DNA of 64,000 bases from positions 89,378-153,377 of the forward strand of contig QEOQ01000522.1 in assembly GCA_010279815.1 (NCBI GenBank), given 5' to 3'. The position numbers and the translations under genes were made by a program. The notes beneath the pieces are model-generated. The model was not told the origin of the DNA, did no database searches, and worked only from the letters and a program-made list of their open reading frames with translations. Shown in pieces: positions 48,284-58,570 of the stretch. Position 1 is the stretch's first letter; every line of letters begins with the position of its first letter. This DNA is from Brachionus plicatilis. Lineage: Eukaryota > Rotifera > Eurotatoria > Ploima > Brachionidae.

Positions 48284-49037
48284 ATGCCTATAAAATACAA
48301 CAAGGATCCTATTGCTCCAAAAGCTAAGGCAGGTCGAAAAGGTAATGAAAAAAAATGTTTGGTTAAACAATAAAATTTTTAGACAATTTTTTATTAATTT
48401 GGACATAAACCAATTATTTTTGGTTATTTACTTATGATAAATAAAATAAAACAAAAAAAAATAATCTTAGACAGAAATTAATTATTCCTACAATACAGGT
48501 AATATTCTATCAAAAGAAAATAATGCTAAATTGTTAAATAAGAAGAAAATCCCGATTTTGTTTATAATTTAATTTATTTATTTAATATATAATTTAGAGT
48601 GAATAGTTCCTCTTGGCAGCTCCGAACGGCGTAGTGCCTTCTTTTCAGCCAGCCTGTTAGGAATATTTTGTAATTAATTATTATTATTATTATTAATTTC
48701 AGCCTCATAGGCAATTTAAAATTGATTAAAAAAAAAAAAATAAATATAATTTAAGTTAAGATTTTGTTTATAATAAATATGTGCAAAAAAAATATATTCC
48801 AAAAATTAAGATTAAAAGTTTAACATGTCAATGATAAAACGCTTCCTTTAAATAAAATACTGCGGATAATTGTAACATTGAGAACTTTTTGGCATGTTAA
48901 CAGCATTAACAAGCAGCGCGTTTCACGATTAGATCGCGATGCAGCTCGATTGCGTTTAATAAAAAAAATCAGGGACGAGGAAAACAAAAAAAAAGATTTG
49001 AACTTCCTAAACCCATACAAGGATAATCCAAGTTATT
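48284..49037 (+). CDS. Possible two-exon small basic protein in the TATCCCG element
   Basis: Exon-like segment 1: ATG at 48284, reading MPIKYNKDPIAPKAKAGRK, then a GTAATG donor at 48342. Segment 2 (about 48850-49037) reads TFWHVNSINKQRVSRLDRDA, then ARLRLIKKIRDEENKKKDLN and FLNPYKDNPSY before a TAA. The exact acceptor is not settled and the phase of the join is unproven. A LINE tail and AT-rich DNA lie between them. The basic second half resembles the decayed peptide at 38.9 kb. No known domain; perhaps a transposon accessory protein. Confidence 0.35.
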
Positions 49038-49221
49038 AATCAATTTTTTTTTAAAAATTTTGTAATATTTTTTTAAATCAATTTAACTTCTTTTATTCCA
49101 ATAAAAACTTCAAAAATAATTTACTTTTTTAATAAATTTTAGTATTAATCTTTAATACTTAAAAAATTTTTCGGGATATACTTCTTATTTTTTCTTCGGT
49201 ATATTAAATTTTCGGGATAAT

Positions 49222-49593
49222 TATCTTTTCCTAAATCTTATAAGATAATTATCTAATTTAGCAAATTAGAAATTTAAATCCAGTCTTACGAACAATTTAA
49301 AACTAACTTGTAGATTTCCTTTCCTCGACTCTATCTTTTCTTCAACTCTTCCTAAAGGAAAAGTGGGGTAAGGAAAAGTTGAGGAAGAGTTGAGGAAAGG
49401 AAAAAGAAGAGTCGAAGAACAAAGTACATTCAAGTTAGTTTTAATTTGTAGTGTATTTAAAAGATAAATTAAAGATTTTATTTTAGGGAAAAATGGTGCA
49501 ACATAAAAAGAAAATTTTATATTATATATGGTTTAATTTTTTATAATAATTTATTTAGATTTAAATTAAAATTCAATCGTTGAAAAACTCGGT
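49222..49593. other. Short spacer
   Basis: Contains an inverted repeat around 49318-49425 made of TTTCCTCGACTC-type words and their inverse (AGGAAAGGAAAAAGAAGAGTC). No gene seen. Confidence 0.5.
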
Positions 49594-52500
49594 CTAGTCT
49601 GGTAGGTGAACCATATTTGTAACCGGTTCTACGTATGGATATTTGGTAAGGTATTCGCTTATTACCATGACTCCGAGAAATCCTTCTTCAGTTAACGGTA
49701 GGCCGAACACAAGATCAATAGCTATTCTATCGAAAATACCTTTAATATTTAGTGTTTTGGCCGGATGCTCTTTTAAAGCTATCAGATTATTTCGTTTGCA
49801 AATATCACACGCCAAAATATATTGTTCGACGTCTCTGTCAATGTTTTTCCAAAAATATTCTTCCCTTATCCTTTTAACTGTTGTTTCTTTTTGAAAGTGT
49901 CCTAATACATGAGATTTCTCAATAATTTTTGTTCTTAAATCTGGTTTCGGAACAATCAGTGCACACCCTTTTTTGTCAAAGTAAAAAATTAAATCTTCCT
50001 TTAGATCATACATATAGCGTGAAGCCTGACTCTCTACTCGTTTTACTTGCTTTGTTGACAATCCCGGGGAGTGTTTGCCATTCTTAAGAAAATTTAAAAG
50101 TGGTTCATCTATGTAAACGTCAAGAATTTTTCTTGAGTCTTCATCGCACAAAGTTGTATTCCTCTCACATAAGGTTCTGCATGATAGTACTGGTCTACTA
50201 ATAGCATCAGCATTCCCATGTTTAGCTCCTTTTCTATATATAATATTAAAGTCGTATGTTTGTAAGAAAATAGACCATCTAGCTAGTCTCCCACTTGGTT
50301 CTTTAATTGACATTAACCATTTTAAGGCAATATGATCAGTAACGACGTCAAATTTTTGTCCATACAGAAATGTATGATTATTCTTTATTCCCCACACGAG
50401 AACCAAACATTCGCGTTCTGTAACGCTATAATTTTTCTCAGCACCTTTAAGGAGTTTTGAAGAATATGAACACACATACTCTTTACCATTGTCATCCATT
50501 TGAGACAGGATAGCTCCCATAGCATATCCTGATGCATCTGTGTGCAAAATGAATTTCTTCTTGAAATCAGGTTGTCTTAGTATCGGTTCAGATGTAAGAG
50601 TTTCTTTAAGCGTGTTAAAGGCTTTTTCCTGTTCAACTTCCCATTTGAATTTAACATCTTTTTTAAGTAATACATATAAAGGTTGTGAAATTTTAGCGTA
50701 GTCCTTTATAAAAACTCTAAAGTAATTTGTTGCTCCTAAAAACTCTTGAACTTGTTTAAGATTTTGAGGGCGTTTTCTTTCTATAATTGTTTGGGTTTTA
50801 GACGGATCCATCTCAATTGAAGAAGATGTAACTACGTATCCAAGGACTTTGATTTTTCTTGCAAACCAGTGACATTTGTTTGGCTTAATTTTTAATTCAT
50901 TATCCCGTAATGCTTTTCCAACCAATTTAATATGCTCCTTGTGTTCTACAATATTTTTAGAATGGACAATGATATCGTCTAAATAAACCTCACAGAATGA
51001 CATATTTCCAAATATGCGAAACATCATTCTACTAAATTGGGCGGGAGCGTTTTTCAAACCAAAAGGAAGTCTTTTAAATTGATAATGTCCATCGGGTGTA
51101 GAAAATGCTGTTTTTTCTTTAGAGTCAGGGTGCATTTCTACTTGCCAGTAGCCCGATATCAAGTCTAATGTTGAAAAATAAGTTGAACCATTCAGCCTTG
51201 ATAGAATATCATCGATTCTGGGTAATGGCCAAGATTCTGTGATTGTTTTTTGATTTAGCTTTCTATAGTCTACACAAAAGCGTTTACTTCCATCTTTTTT
51301 GGGTATCAACACCACAGGTGAAGACCATGGTGATGTTGAAATTTCAATAATATCATTTTCAAGCATTGTCTTTATCTCTTCTTGTAATATCTCTCTTTCC
51401 TTTAAGGATTTTCTATAAGGTCTTAGAAATATTGGGACTTCATCTGTTGTTCTAATTACGTGCTTATCGACTTTACTCCTTGTTATATCTTTTATACTCA
51501 TTGCGAATCTATCTTTTAAATAGTCTAAAGATTCTTTGAAGTATTGATATTCACTGGCATCTAGATTATCTATCGGTTTTAATTCTATTTTTCCAGTTAA
51601 TGATTCTAAAGGCCAATCTTCGTTAAAATTGTTTAAATCTTCTGAAAAACAATCGTCAGGGCAATTTTCATCTGTCAAGTTTTCAGTTATCACTTTGTTG
51701 CAGTATTCTTTTTCTGAAACTTCAAGATACACTACTTCACTAGGAAACTTTAAGCTTCTTTCACTTGGGTTAAGACTAGCTCCTGTACGCATAAACCAAT
51801 CAAGACCTAGCAGCCCATCACTGTCTTCATGATCGATTACTAAGAATTCGATTTCGCATACATGACCTTCGATATTTAATCTTAATGCTTCTGTTTTACC
51901 ATTTACTTTAACAATATTATTATCAGCCGTTTTAATTCTAATATCTGACTCCTTTACGGTTATTTTATTTCTTTCCACAAACTTTCTGCTTAATATTGAA
52001 GTTGTACATCCACTATCAAGTGCCATAGTTAGTGTTATACCATCTATAGTTGCTGATATATATAAAAGGTTCCCTGTATCACATGTGTACACATATTCTG
52101 GATTTTCTTTCCGATTGTCTGAATCATTGTTAACTTCCTCAACCATATTAACCCTTCTTGTATTACGATATTGCTTATAGTTATTGTTATTGTTATTTAG
52201 CCTACATTGTGAAATTTTATGACCTGGTTTTTTGCATCCGAAGCATATTAAGTTTTTCTTCAGCTCATTCTGGCTTCTAAATTTTTCTTTTCCATTGTGG
52301 TCAAATTTCTGACCTCTAAATTTTGATACATATTCTTTTCCATTTATTGATGGTTTCATAAAAGAATCCTTATTATTAAAATTTTTTTGTCTTGAATAGT
52401 TGACAACCGTGGGTTTGCTAAAATTGCTCAATCCTTTTGTAAAAACTCTTGCATGCCGTATTGCATCATTTAGCGTTTCTACATTTTTACTCTCTAACTC

Positions 52501-53331
52501 GGCCCTAACTCTTGGGTCAAGGGCTTCAAGAAAGAACCAGACTAATTCGAACTCATCTATCTTATCTATTTTGTTTGCAATTGTCTGGAATTTCATTATG
52601 TTGTCCTCAAAATTTGACGTTAATTTAATACTTTTTAGCTCAGATCTTAGCCCTCTCTGAACATCAGCTGGTTTCAGGGTTGCTAATAATTGATTTTTAA
52701 ATTTTTCCCACGTAACTGATTCATCTCTTTTTTGCATGTTTCTAAGCATTTGTAATGCGTTTCCTCTTAGGAGTTTTGTAACGCAATCTATTAGCCTACT
52801 TCTAATAATTCCTTGGGTCCTAGCCTCAGTTTCTACTAGGTATATCCATTCATCTACTTTATCTCTATCGTTTCCATATAATTTTGGTATATCGTCGACT
52901 TTAAAATTTATGATTCGTGTTTCCCTAAGTCCGAATCCTAAGTTTTCTTGTAATACATCCTCATGTATTAAAGTTTTCGATGAAGTGGCCATTCCTTGAA
53001 GGGTGCTTTTTGCTCCTTCCTCACTTTGTTTTGATTGATTTATATTCCTAAAACTATCTTCTTCTATTTTCATCTTTTTGATACTGGCCAATAGCTCAGC
53101 TCTTTTGAAAAGTAGCTCAATAAGCATCTTCTTAGGTTTTCCTGAATTTTGAACATTTTGAAGCCATTCCATTTGTTCGGCTTCTGTACAGCTTACCAAT
53201 TCGCTGTCGTCATCTAATTTCTGGAATTCATTCTCAAAAGACCCATTTTGTGTCTTTATTAAGTGTACGAGCTCTTGTACACTAAGTTTTTCAAGGTAAT
53301 CTTTTGAAATGGGTACCATAAAAAAAATCAT
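49594..53331 (-). CDS. Ty3/gypsy gag-pol polyprotein, truncated in integrase
   Basis: One uninterrupted frame of 1245 codons. Gag with a retrotransposon-gag capsid region (about 150-300), zinc knuckle CFGCKKPGHKISQC (363-376), aspartic protease (LDSGCT, D439; LLGLDW, 507-512), reverse transcriptase (about 640-835) with YLDD at 783-786, RNase H with TDAS at 931 and GNADAISR at 1039, and integrase with the HHCC zinc site (H1141, H1145, C1175, C1178) and the first catalytic Asp (D1206). The frame ends about 40 residues later at HLPD, so the second Asp, the Glu and the chromodomain or tail are missing. The start at 53331 is followed by an in-frame ATG at codon 5. Gag and pol fused in one frame, with no stop or shift, suggests young age; the element cannot integrate by itself. 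Confidence 0.93.
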   Translation of the reverse strand: MIFFMVPISKDYLEKLSVQELVHLIKTQNGSFENEFQKLDDDSELVSCTEAEQMEWLQNVQNSGKPKKMLIELLFKRAELLASIKKMKIEEDSFRNINQSKQSEEGAKSTLQGMATSSKTLIHEDVLQENLGFGLRETRIINFKVDDIPKLYGNDRDKVDEWIYLVETEARTQGIIRSRLIDCVTKLLRGNALQMLRNMQKRDESVTWEKFKNQLLATLKPADVQRGLRSELKSIKLTSNFEDNIMKFQTIANKIDKIDEFELVWFFLEALDPRVRAELESKNVETLNDAIRHARVFTKGLSNFSKPTVVNYSRQKNFNNKDSFMKPSINGKEYVSKFRGQKFDHNGKEKFRSQNELKKNLICFGCKKPGHKISQCRLNNNNNNYKQYRNTRRVNMVEEVNNDSDNRKENPEYVYTCDTGNLLYISATIDGITLTMALDSGCTTSILSRKFVERNKITVKESDIRIKTADNNIVKVNGKTEALRLNIEGHVCEIEFLVIDHEDSDGLLGLDWFMRTGASLNPSERSLKFPSEVVYLEVSEKEYCNKVITENLTDENCPDDCFSEDLNNFNEDWPLESLTGKIELKPIDNLDASEYQYFKESLDYLKDRFAMSIKDITRSKVDKHVIRTTDEVPIFLRPYRKSLKEREILQEEIKTMLENDIIEISTSPWSSPVVLIPKKDGSKRFCVDYRKLNQKTITESWPLPRIDDILSRLNGSTYFSTLDLISGYWQVEMHPDSKEKTAFSTPDGHYQFKRLPFGLKNAPAQFSRMMFRIFGNMSFCEVYLDDIIVHSKNIVEHKEHIKLVGKALRDNELKIKPNKCHWFARKIKVLGYVVTSSSIEMDPSKTQTIIERKRPQNLKQVQEFLGATNYFRVFIKDYAKISQPLYVLLKKDVKFKWEVEQEKAFNTLKETLTSEPILRQPDFKKKFILHTDASGYAMGAILSQMDDNGKEYVCSYSSKLLKGAEKNYSVTERECLVLVWGIKNNHTFLYGQKFDVVTDHIALKWLMSIKEPSGRLARWSIFLQTYDFNIIYRKGAKHGNADAISRPVLSCRTLCERNTTLCDEDSRKILDVYIDEPLLNFLKNGKHSPGLSTKQVKRVESQASRYMYDLKEDLIFYFDKKGCALIVPKPDLRTKIIEKSHVLGHFQKETTVKRIREEYFWKNIDRDVEQYILACDICKRNNLIALKEHPAKTLNIKGIFDRIAIDLVFGLPLTEEGFLGVMVISEYLTKYPYVEPVTNMVHLPD

Positions 53332-53352
53332 CTTTTTATCACTGCTACCAAT
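53332..53352 (-). other. Primer-binding site of the gypsy element
   Basis: Immediately inside the LTR, the minus strand reads TGGTAGCAGTGAT after a 2-nt gap. The first nine bases (TGGTAGCAG) are complementary to the 3' end of animal initiator tRNA-Met; the match fails after that. Confidence 0.6.
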
Positions 53353-53627
53353 TGTAACCGGTTTATAATAAACAATGTTTAATCTTTAAAAGCTTTATTT
53401 AAGATATTGAACGTTCTGAAGTTCTAAGAATGGAATTCTTATTTATACCTATATGCTCGTGTCAAGAACACGAGCTTATAATTAACTCAAGATGTGAGCT
53501 TAGTGCTTAATGTATATGTCAGCATTTCGAAGCGTCTAACTTCTGAGATACGTGACAAGTATAATTCTTACTTATCTTTGTGCATCAGTTGACAAGCTGA
53601 TGAATAAGTGATTATTCAGGGTAACAT
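53353..53627 (-). mobile_element. 5' LTR of the gypsy element
   Basis: About 275 bp, starting TGTAACCGG on the plus strand and ending near GGTAACA. Read on the minus strand it has a TATA box TATAAATA (53447-53440) and, downstream, AATAAA (53399-53394), in the order expected for promoter and polyadenylation signal of an LTR. No second LTR is present beyond the truncated integrase side. Confidence 0.7.
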
Positions 53628-53639
53628 ATTTCACCTATT

Positions 53640-55990
53640 ATGCAAACAATTCTTGTTCTCCGGTTTTGTGAACTATAAGTTCACTTAATTTTTTTGTTCA
53701 CGTAAAGGTGAACTAATTACTTTAAGATTAGGTGAACAATTTTCAGACTATGTGAATAAAGTTATTTAATAGAATGCCTCGAAACTGATAAAAAGACAAA
53801 CAATTGAAGTTAATAATTTTTTATTTTTTTTGTTTTTTAAAATTTGAAGGAGCATTAGAAATAGCATTTGCTCTGATAGTTAACCTGGTTTAACCAATTC
53901 AACAATCCCCAATACCCAAATGCGCTCTCTATTTAAATCTTTACCTTTAGACACAAATAATAAAATTAAAGAAAATTAAAACTAATTTTTCACAATAAAG
54001 TGTTTGACTTAATTTTATCAATCTTATTTTTTATTTTACATTTACTTTTTTTCTAAACAGATGAAAAAATATCAAATTAGATGAACAATTTTTAGAGTAG
54101 GTGAACTAATAGTTCATAGAATCTGAGAACAAGAATTGTTCCAGTAATAGATGAACCATATTTCACCTATTTCACCAGTTTTGTGAACTATAAGTTCACC
54201 TAATTTTTTGTTCACGTAAAGGTTAAAAAATTACTTTAAGATAAGCTGCTCGGTTTCTTTAAAAATTTTGACTATTGTTCGGACATAAATTTGATTTTAA
54301 TGAATTTATTAGCTTCACAAAATAATGTTATAAACTGTAAAAAAAAGAAATTTTTTGTAATAAAATTTAGTTATCAGTAAATTTACTATTTCAGAATAAT
54401 ATTTTTTTTTCAAATTGGACCAACTAACATCATTTTTAATGAAAATATCAATAAATAACCTTTAAAATAATATTAATAAATATTATAATATTATTATCAT
54501 TAGAAAATTTATTTTATAATTTTTTCTTTATTTGCCTTTTTTCTAATGCATTTTTTGTTGTTAGTGATTGTTGAAACTCTTAGTTTTCTCTTCAACTTCA
54601 GACTCATTTTTGCTCTTCGAATTCTTTACAAATAATTTTGTTGGTGCCTTACCGTCTAAGTTGAGTTCAACTCAGCTAAGTAATACTTTCGCACTAAATA
54701 CCACGCCAAATATTAACTTTTGAGGCAAATTTTTGAGGAGACAGTATTCTTTCGACATATGCAGATGGTAATCTCCATTTGTAATGATTCGTTCCCCATC
54801 TAGATACCGTATTCGAACTCAATTGAGATTGCCTATCATGATCTAAATTAATTTTTAAGAAAATCAAAGAGCAAAAATGATCTAGATGGACAACCCGGTG
54901 ATTAGTTCACGGGAACTACAAATTTATCACTTAATCTGAAAATTGTTCACCTAATTTTAAAAAAGTTAAAGGTAATATTAGAAAAAATCAAGTAACATAA
55001 CAAAATTTGAGAGATGGAGAATATTGAGTACAAAAAAGTAATTAATTTGCTAAATACTATGTTCACAAGTTTTGCGACTTATACCGTAAACCGGTATTGT
55101 AAAAATATTTTTTTTTGCCGAATTAGGAAGTTCATTTAAAAAAAAAAAACTAATAATCAAATAAACTCAAATCAGGATATAAATACAAAATACAAAAATC
55201 AATTAAAAGTAAAAAAAAAGTGTCTAATATCTAGTGTCTAATAAAGTATCTGAAGGAGCTCTAGCTCGGTACAGATATACAAATAAATAAATAATGAATT
55301 CTGTACATCTTTAATTTTATTAAAATTATTACAAAAGTGACATCTTCAAATAGACGGGCGTTTTCTAGCATTTGTTGGCCCGTTTAGTAACCGTTTAAAT
55401 TTAAGCGAGCGATTATTGATTTTAATAAAAATTTAAAAAAAATTTATTAAATAATTAATTAAAAATAAATTTGTAAATATTCTTCAAAAAACGGACTTGA
55501 TCGTTATTTTTTATTTGAATATTTACCGTTCCAGGTAGCTTTTGGCAGCCTCGTTAGAGTCAAAGTCACTAGAATTAAAGTTTTTGAAGAATATTTAAAC
55601 ATTTATTTTTAATTTAATAGAAAAGGTTTATCAGCAAATAATTTTTTTATTTTAGTAATTATCAGAGTTGTTTAAAAGTCATTAAGACAAAGTCAAGTCA
55701 AGTCACTAAACTAGAAATATGGACAATTTATTTTAGCTGGTAATCTTAATGCAATTAAAAGTTGCAGTTGAAGCACATTAAATTTAGTTTAAAAATATCG
55801 ATGAGCTAAATGAACAAATCTCAAAAAATTCATTAAAAGCGGTCAAAAAAGTTCCTCTGAAATCTTAGAAATCATTTGTTCACCTAATCAAAAAAATTGT
55901 TCAGCTAATCCTATTTTGGTTCAACTTTTCGTGAACTAAAAAAATTAGGTAAACTAATAGTTCACAAAACCCGAGAACAAGAATCGTTCC
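53640..55990. mobile_element. GTGAAC-word TIR cluster
   Basis: The left end AACAATTCTTGTTCTCCGG (about 53645) is mirrored at 54142 (AGAACAAGAATTGTTCC) and again at 55990 (CGAGAACAAGAATCGTTCC). Inside each end are arrays of TTAGGTGAAC, TAAGTTCACC and GTTCACGTAAAGG words. This suggests one element of about 0.5 kb next to or within one of about 1.8-2.3 kb. No coding sequence. A pair of 40-bp inverted arms at 55455-55495 and 55576-55617 is also present. Confidence 0.55.
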
Positions 55991-56061
55991 AATTTTTTAA
56001 TAAATTTCAATTTAATTAATATGAATTAAATTTATTTAGAAAAAAAGTTTGGCTATCAAAA

Positions 56062-57372
56062 ATGAATGATCTTTATGAACGCTTTGTGGGTCTGCTGAAT
56101 CTTAAATTTGATCTCGATTTCCTAAATTTAAACATTTCGACACACGCGGATCTAATATTAAGCAAATTGGATAACATTACTTTAAATGACGATATTCTAG
56201 ACAACATCAATCTTCATAAATGGGTAGAAAAATTCTACAATTTATCAAAATGGCTCAATGTAATTCTCATTTCCTTGATTACTTTGGTTGGAATATACGG
56301 CAACATAATGTCGCTGCTCATATTTTATAGTAAAACTTTTACCAAACAAGCAATAAAAATATTACGGATGTATTTAATAATCATATCAGCAAGTGATTTA
56401 ATTGTTTTAATATTTCATTACATTGATTTTACTTTTCTTTCATGGACAAACTTAACCGATTCCAAATCATTTCAATTCAATTTTGTAGACAAATCAAGGA
56501 TATTTTGCAAAGTAGTTCCTTATGTTAGAAACATTTTTAGAACCATGTCAATATATTGTCTCATTCTTGTCTCAATACAGCGCACTTTTTCTCTCTATTT
56601 ACCAATGACCCCGTCAAAGTGGTCCAAGTTTAGATTTAACAAAATCCTAATCTTTTCACTATTTGGTACAGCACTTTTGCTCAATTTAAACAATCTTATT
56701 TTAAATGATTTGGAAATTCATTACAAAACCAATAAAATATTTTGCACAATCAATCGAAATTGGCTGCAATATCAATTTCTGATGGATTTCAATTCCATTT
56801 TTGTCATGGTTTTTCTTCCTATTTTGCTCATTTCTGGTATTTCTTTGGTACTTTACAAAAAAATCGAATGCTTTTTAAAAAATAATTCCAAAAGACTGAG
56901 TACAATTTCCATGATTAATTTAGAAACAAGTTCAAAAGAGCAAAGTGCAAATGAAAGAAGAACAAATTCGGCAGTTTCGCGCCAAATTGCGCTGCCTCAA
57001 ACCAACAAATTGAACAAGATGCGATCAGTCAAAGCTGCCTATCTGATTGTTCTTTTGTCCAAATGGTTTATTCTTCTGCATTTACCTTACACAATTTGTT
57101 GGATTATATTACACTTTCATCTCAAAAAAGAAACAGAGCGTGTTGAAAATTTTTTGCTTTATGTTATTTACACAAAGCCAAATGACAATGAGAATAAGAA
57201 ATATTTTTTGAAAGCTTTGCTAAATTTATTTGAAGTTTTGTCTTTATTCAATTATTCAATCAATTTCATTATATTTGCTTTAAATGTACCATTGTTCAGA
57301 AAACGTCACCAAAGAATGCTTTTTCTTTTTTTACAAAAACTTTTTCGCCTATTTAGATGCCATTTTTACTAA
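56062..57372 (+). CDS. Rhodopsin-class GPCR, invertebrate peptide-receptor type
   Basis: Single-exon frame of 436 residues; plasma-membrane receptor, probably for a neuropeptide. Seven hydrophobic segments: about 66-90 (with YGN), 101-123 (SASD), 148-180, 192-214, 238-266, 322-352 (KWFILLHLPY), 383-409 (NYSINFIIFALNVPLF in place of NPxxY). Conserved cysteines at 149 and 228 can form the extracellular disulfide. N-terminal NIS, NIT and NLS sites may be glycosylated. The usual DRY after helix 3 is SIQRTFSLY, so Asp is replaced by Gln. The third loop (about 268-320) is Ser/Lys-rich. Features are closest to FMRFamide/myomodulin-type orphan receptors, by eye. A T-rich stretch and TTTAG just upstream (56039) could be the acceptor of a 5' exon. 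AATAAA at 57463-57468. Confidence 0.85.
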   Translation: MNDLYERFVGLLNLKFDLDFLNLNISTHADLILSKLDNITLNDDILDNINLHKWVEKFYNLSKWLNVILISLITLVGIYGNIMSLLIFYSKTFTKQAIKILRMYLIIISASDLIVLIFHYIDFTFLSWTNLTDSKSFQFNFVDKSRIFCKVVPYVRNIFRTMSIYCLILVSIQRTFSLYLPMTPSKWSKFRFNKILIFSLFGTALLLNLNNLILNDLEIHYKTNKIFCTINRNWLQYQFLMDFNSIFVMVFLPILLISGISLVLYKKIECFLKNNSKRLSTISMINLETSSKEQSANERRTNSAVSRQIALPQTNKLNKMRSVKAAYLIVLLSKWFILLHLPYTICWIILHFHLKKETERVENFLLYVIYTKPNDNENKKYFLKALLNLFEVLSLFNYSINFIIFALNVPLFRKRHQRMLFLFLQKLFRLFRCHFY

Positions 57373-57834
57373 TTTTTACTTGAAATATTTTGTATGGTAT
57401 TTGTATGGTATAGTATATTAAAAAATGTTAAAAGTTTATTAAAATTTATCATTGAAATTTGAAATAAATATTTAAATTAAAACAATATTTTATTCATCAT
57501 CTAATCTTACCCAATTTTTAAACTAAATTACACAGATTACTTTCGTAAATTTAAAAATTAAATTAAATTACAAATAACCAGGAAGTTTTCTCATTTCATT
57601 ATATAGTGGTGATACTATAACTATATTTGACTATATTTGACTATATTTTAGGTAAAATATACAATTTTTGAAATTTTACTTTTTTTACCTTTTTTTACGT
57701 ATATATTTATAGATTTTTTACATTGTGTAAATGCTGCTTTACCATTTCTTCTTTCTTTCCTGTGATTGCTCATTTAAATTTATTTTATTAATAAATATAA
57801 AAATAAATAAATTTAATGGTATAGGATTAACTTT
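57373..57834. other. 3' flank of the GPCR gene
   Basis: Polyadenylation signal at 57463-57468. At 57625-57655 GACTATATTT is repeated, and around 57690-57720 there are TTTACGTATATA words of the TTACGTAA repeat type. No gene seen. Confidence 0.5.
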
Positions 57835-57979
57835 ATTAGATAAAAAGATGAAATTTACTAGATATTTTTAATAACTAATAGAAAAAAAGACAAAACACTA
57901 TATAAAAATATTTTTTATTAGATAAAGAAATTATTTGATAGATAAGAAAATGAAAAAACTATATAAAATAAATCAGAAC

Positions 57980-58233
57980 TTAATTTTTTTTTCTTTTATC
58001 GAGCGACTCAAGAACATGTTCAGCATTTATTTGATTATTGTTTGAAGCAGCTCTTTTTTTGACTATTCTTGACATTCTGTTGAACGATTGCTTTTTTATT
58101 GAATCCAGAAGGAGGAATAGGGCGAGTCTGTCGTGGCGCCACTTCGTATGTTTCGGTTTAAGTGTCTTCACTGCTAGGTTCAGTTTTCTCGGAACTACTC
58201 GTATCCCAAGGGTCGGTGTCTGGATACATCATT
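57980..58233 (-). pseudogene. Small second gene of the Mutator-like element
   Basis: The minus strand from about 58233 reads MMYPDTDPWDTSSSEKTEPSSEDT, then a stop, with a continuation rich in Arg, Lys and Gln in the same frame (TETYEVAPRQTRPIPP). Overlapping it is an open frame 58171-57980, starting MKTLKPKHTKWRHDRLALF and ending VLESLDKRKKN. Which frame is used is unclear; a short intron or a shift may join them. GC content is higher than the surrounding arrays, which supports past coding. Function unknown. Confidence 0.35.
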
Positions 58234-58570
58234 TTTAAAAAGAAAGTAAAGCTAAGAGAATTTGAAGAGGATTTAAAACCTTTTGATCAAGTTTAATAAA
58301 TTAATTAATTAATCAAATGAAATATTGAGTAACTTTTCAATTATATCTAGTGTTAATTATATCTAGTTATTTAATTAAATTATCTAGCAATTTAATTTTG
58401 ACAATATGATTTTCCGTCAATTAATTTTAAAAAAAAAATATCAATAAATAAGTCGTCAATTAAAAAAACAAGAGTCCATTATTTTTTATTTCATCAATTA
58501 AAATTTTATTTATCAATTAAATAAAAAAGGAAATCAATTAAAGAAAAATAGAGAAAAATTTCACAAAAAA

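Larger units (their letters stand above)
46680..49220. mobile_element. TIR element with TATCCCG words
   Basis: The left side repeats TTATCCCG (46680-46736, four times). The right side has the inverse CGGGATATAC and CGGGATAATT (49170-49222). The interior contains a Penelope-like fragment (46850-48145, minus), a short LINE tail near 48600-48700 and two exon-like plus-strand segments (48284-48341 and 48850-49037). Exact ends and target duplication are not resolved. Confidence 0.5.

Noticed and set aside
49643..52999. Several plus-strand frames of 60-90 codons.
   Set aside because: Antisense shadows of the gypsy gag-pol frame.
55455..55617. Inverted arms of 40 bp as an independent transposon.
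   Set aside because: No target duplication or defined ends; it lies inside the GTGAAC cluster and may be part of it.
58038..58238. Plus-strand frame within the Mutator-like element.
   Set aside because: Opposite-strand shadow of the small minus-strand frame, which has more protein-like composition.
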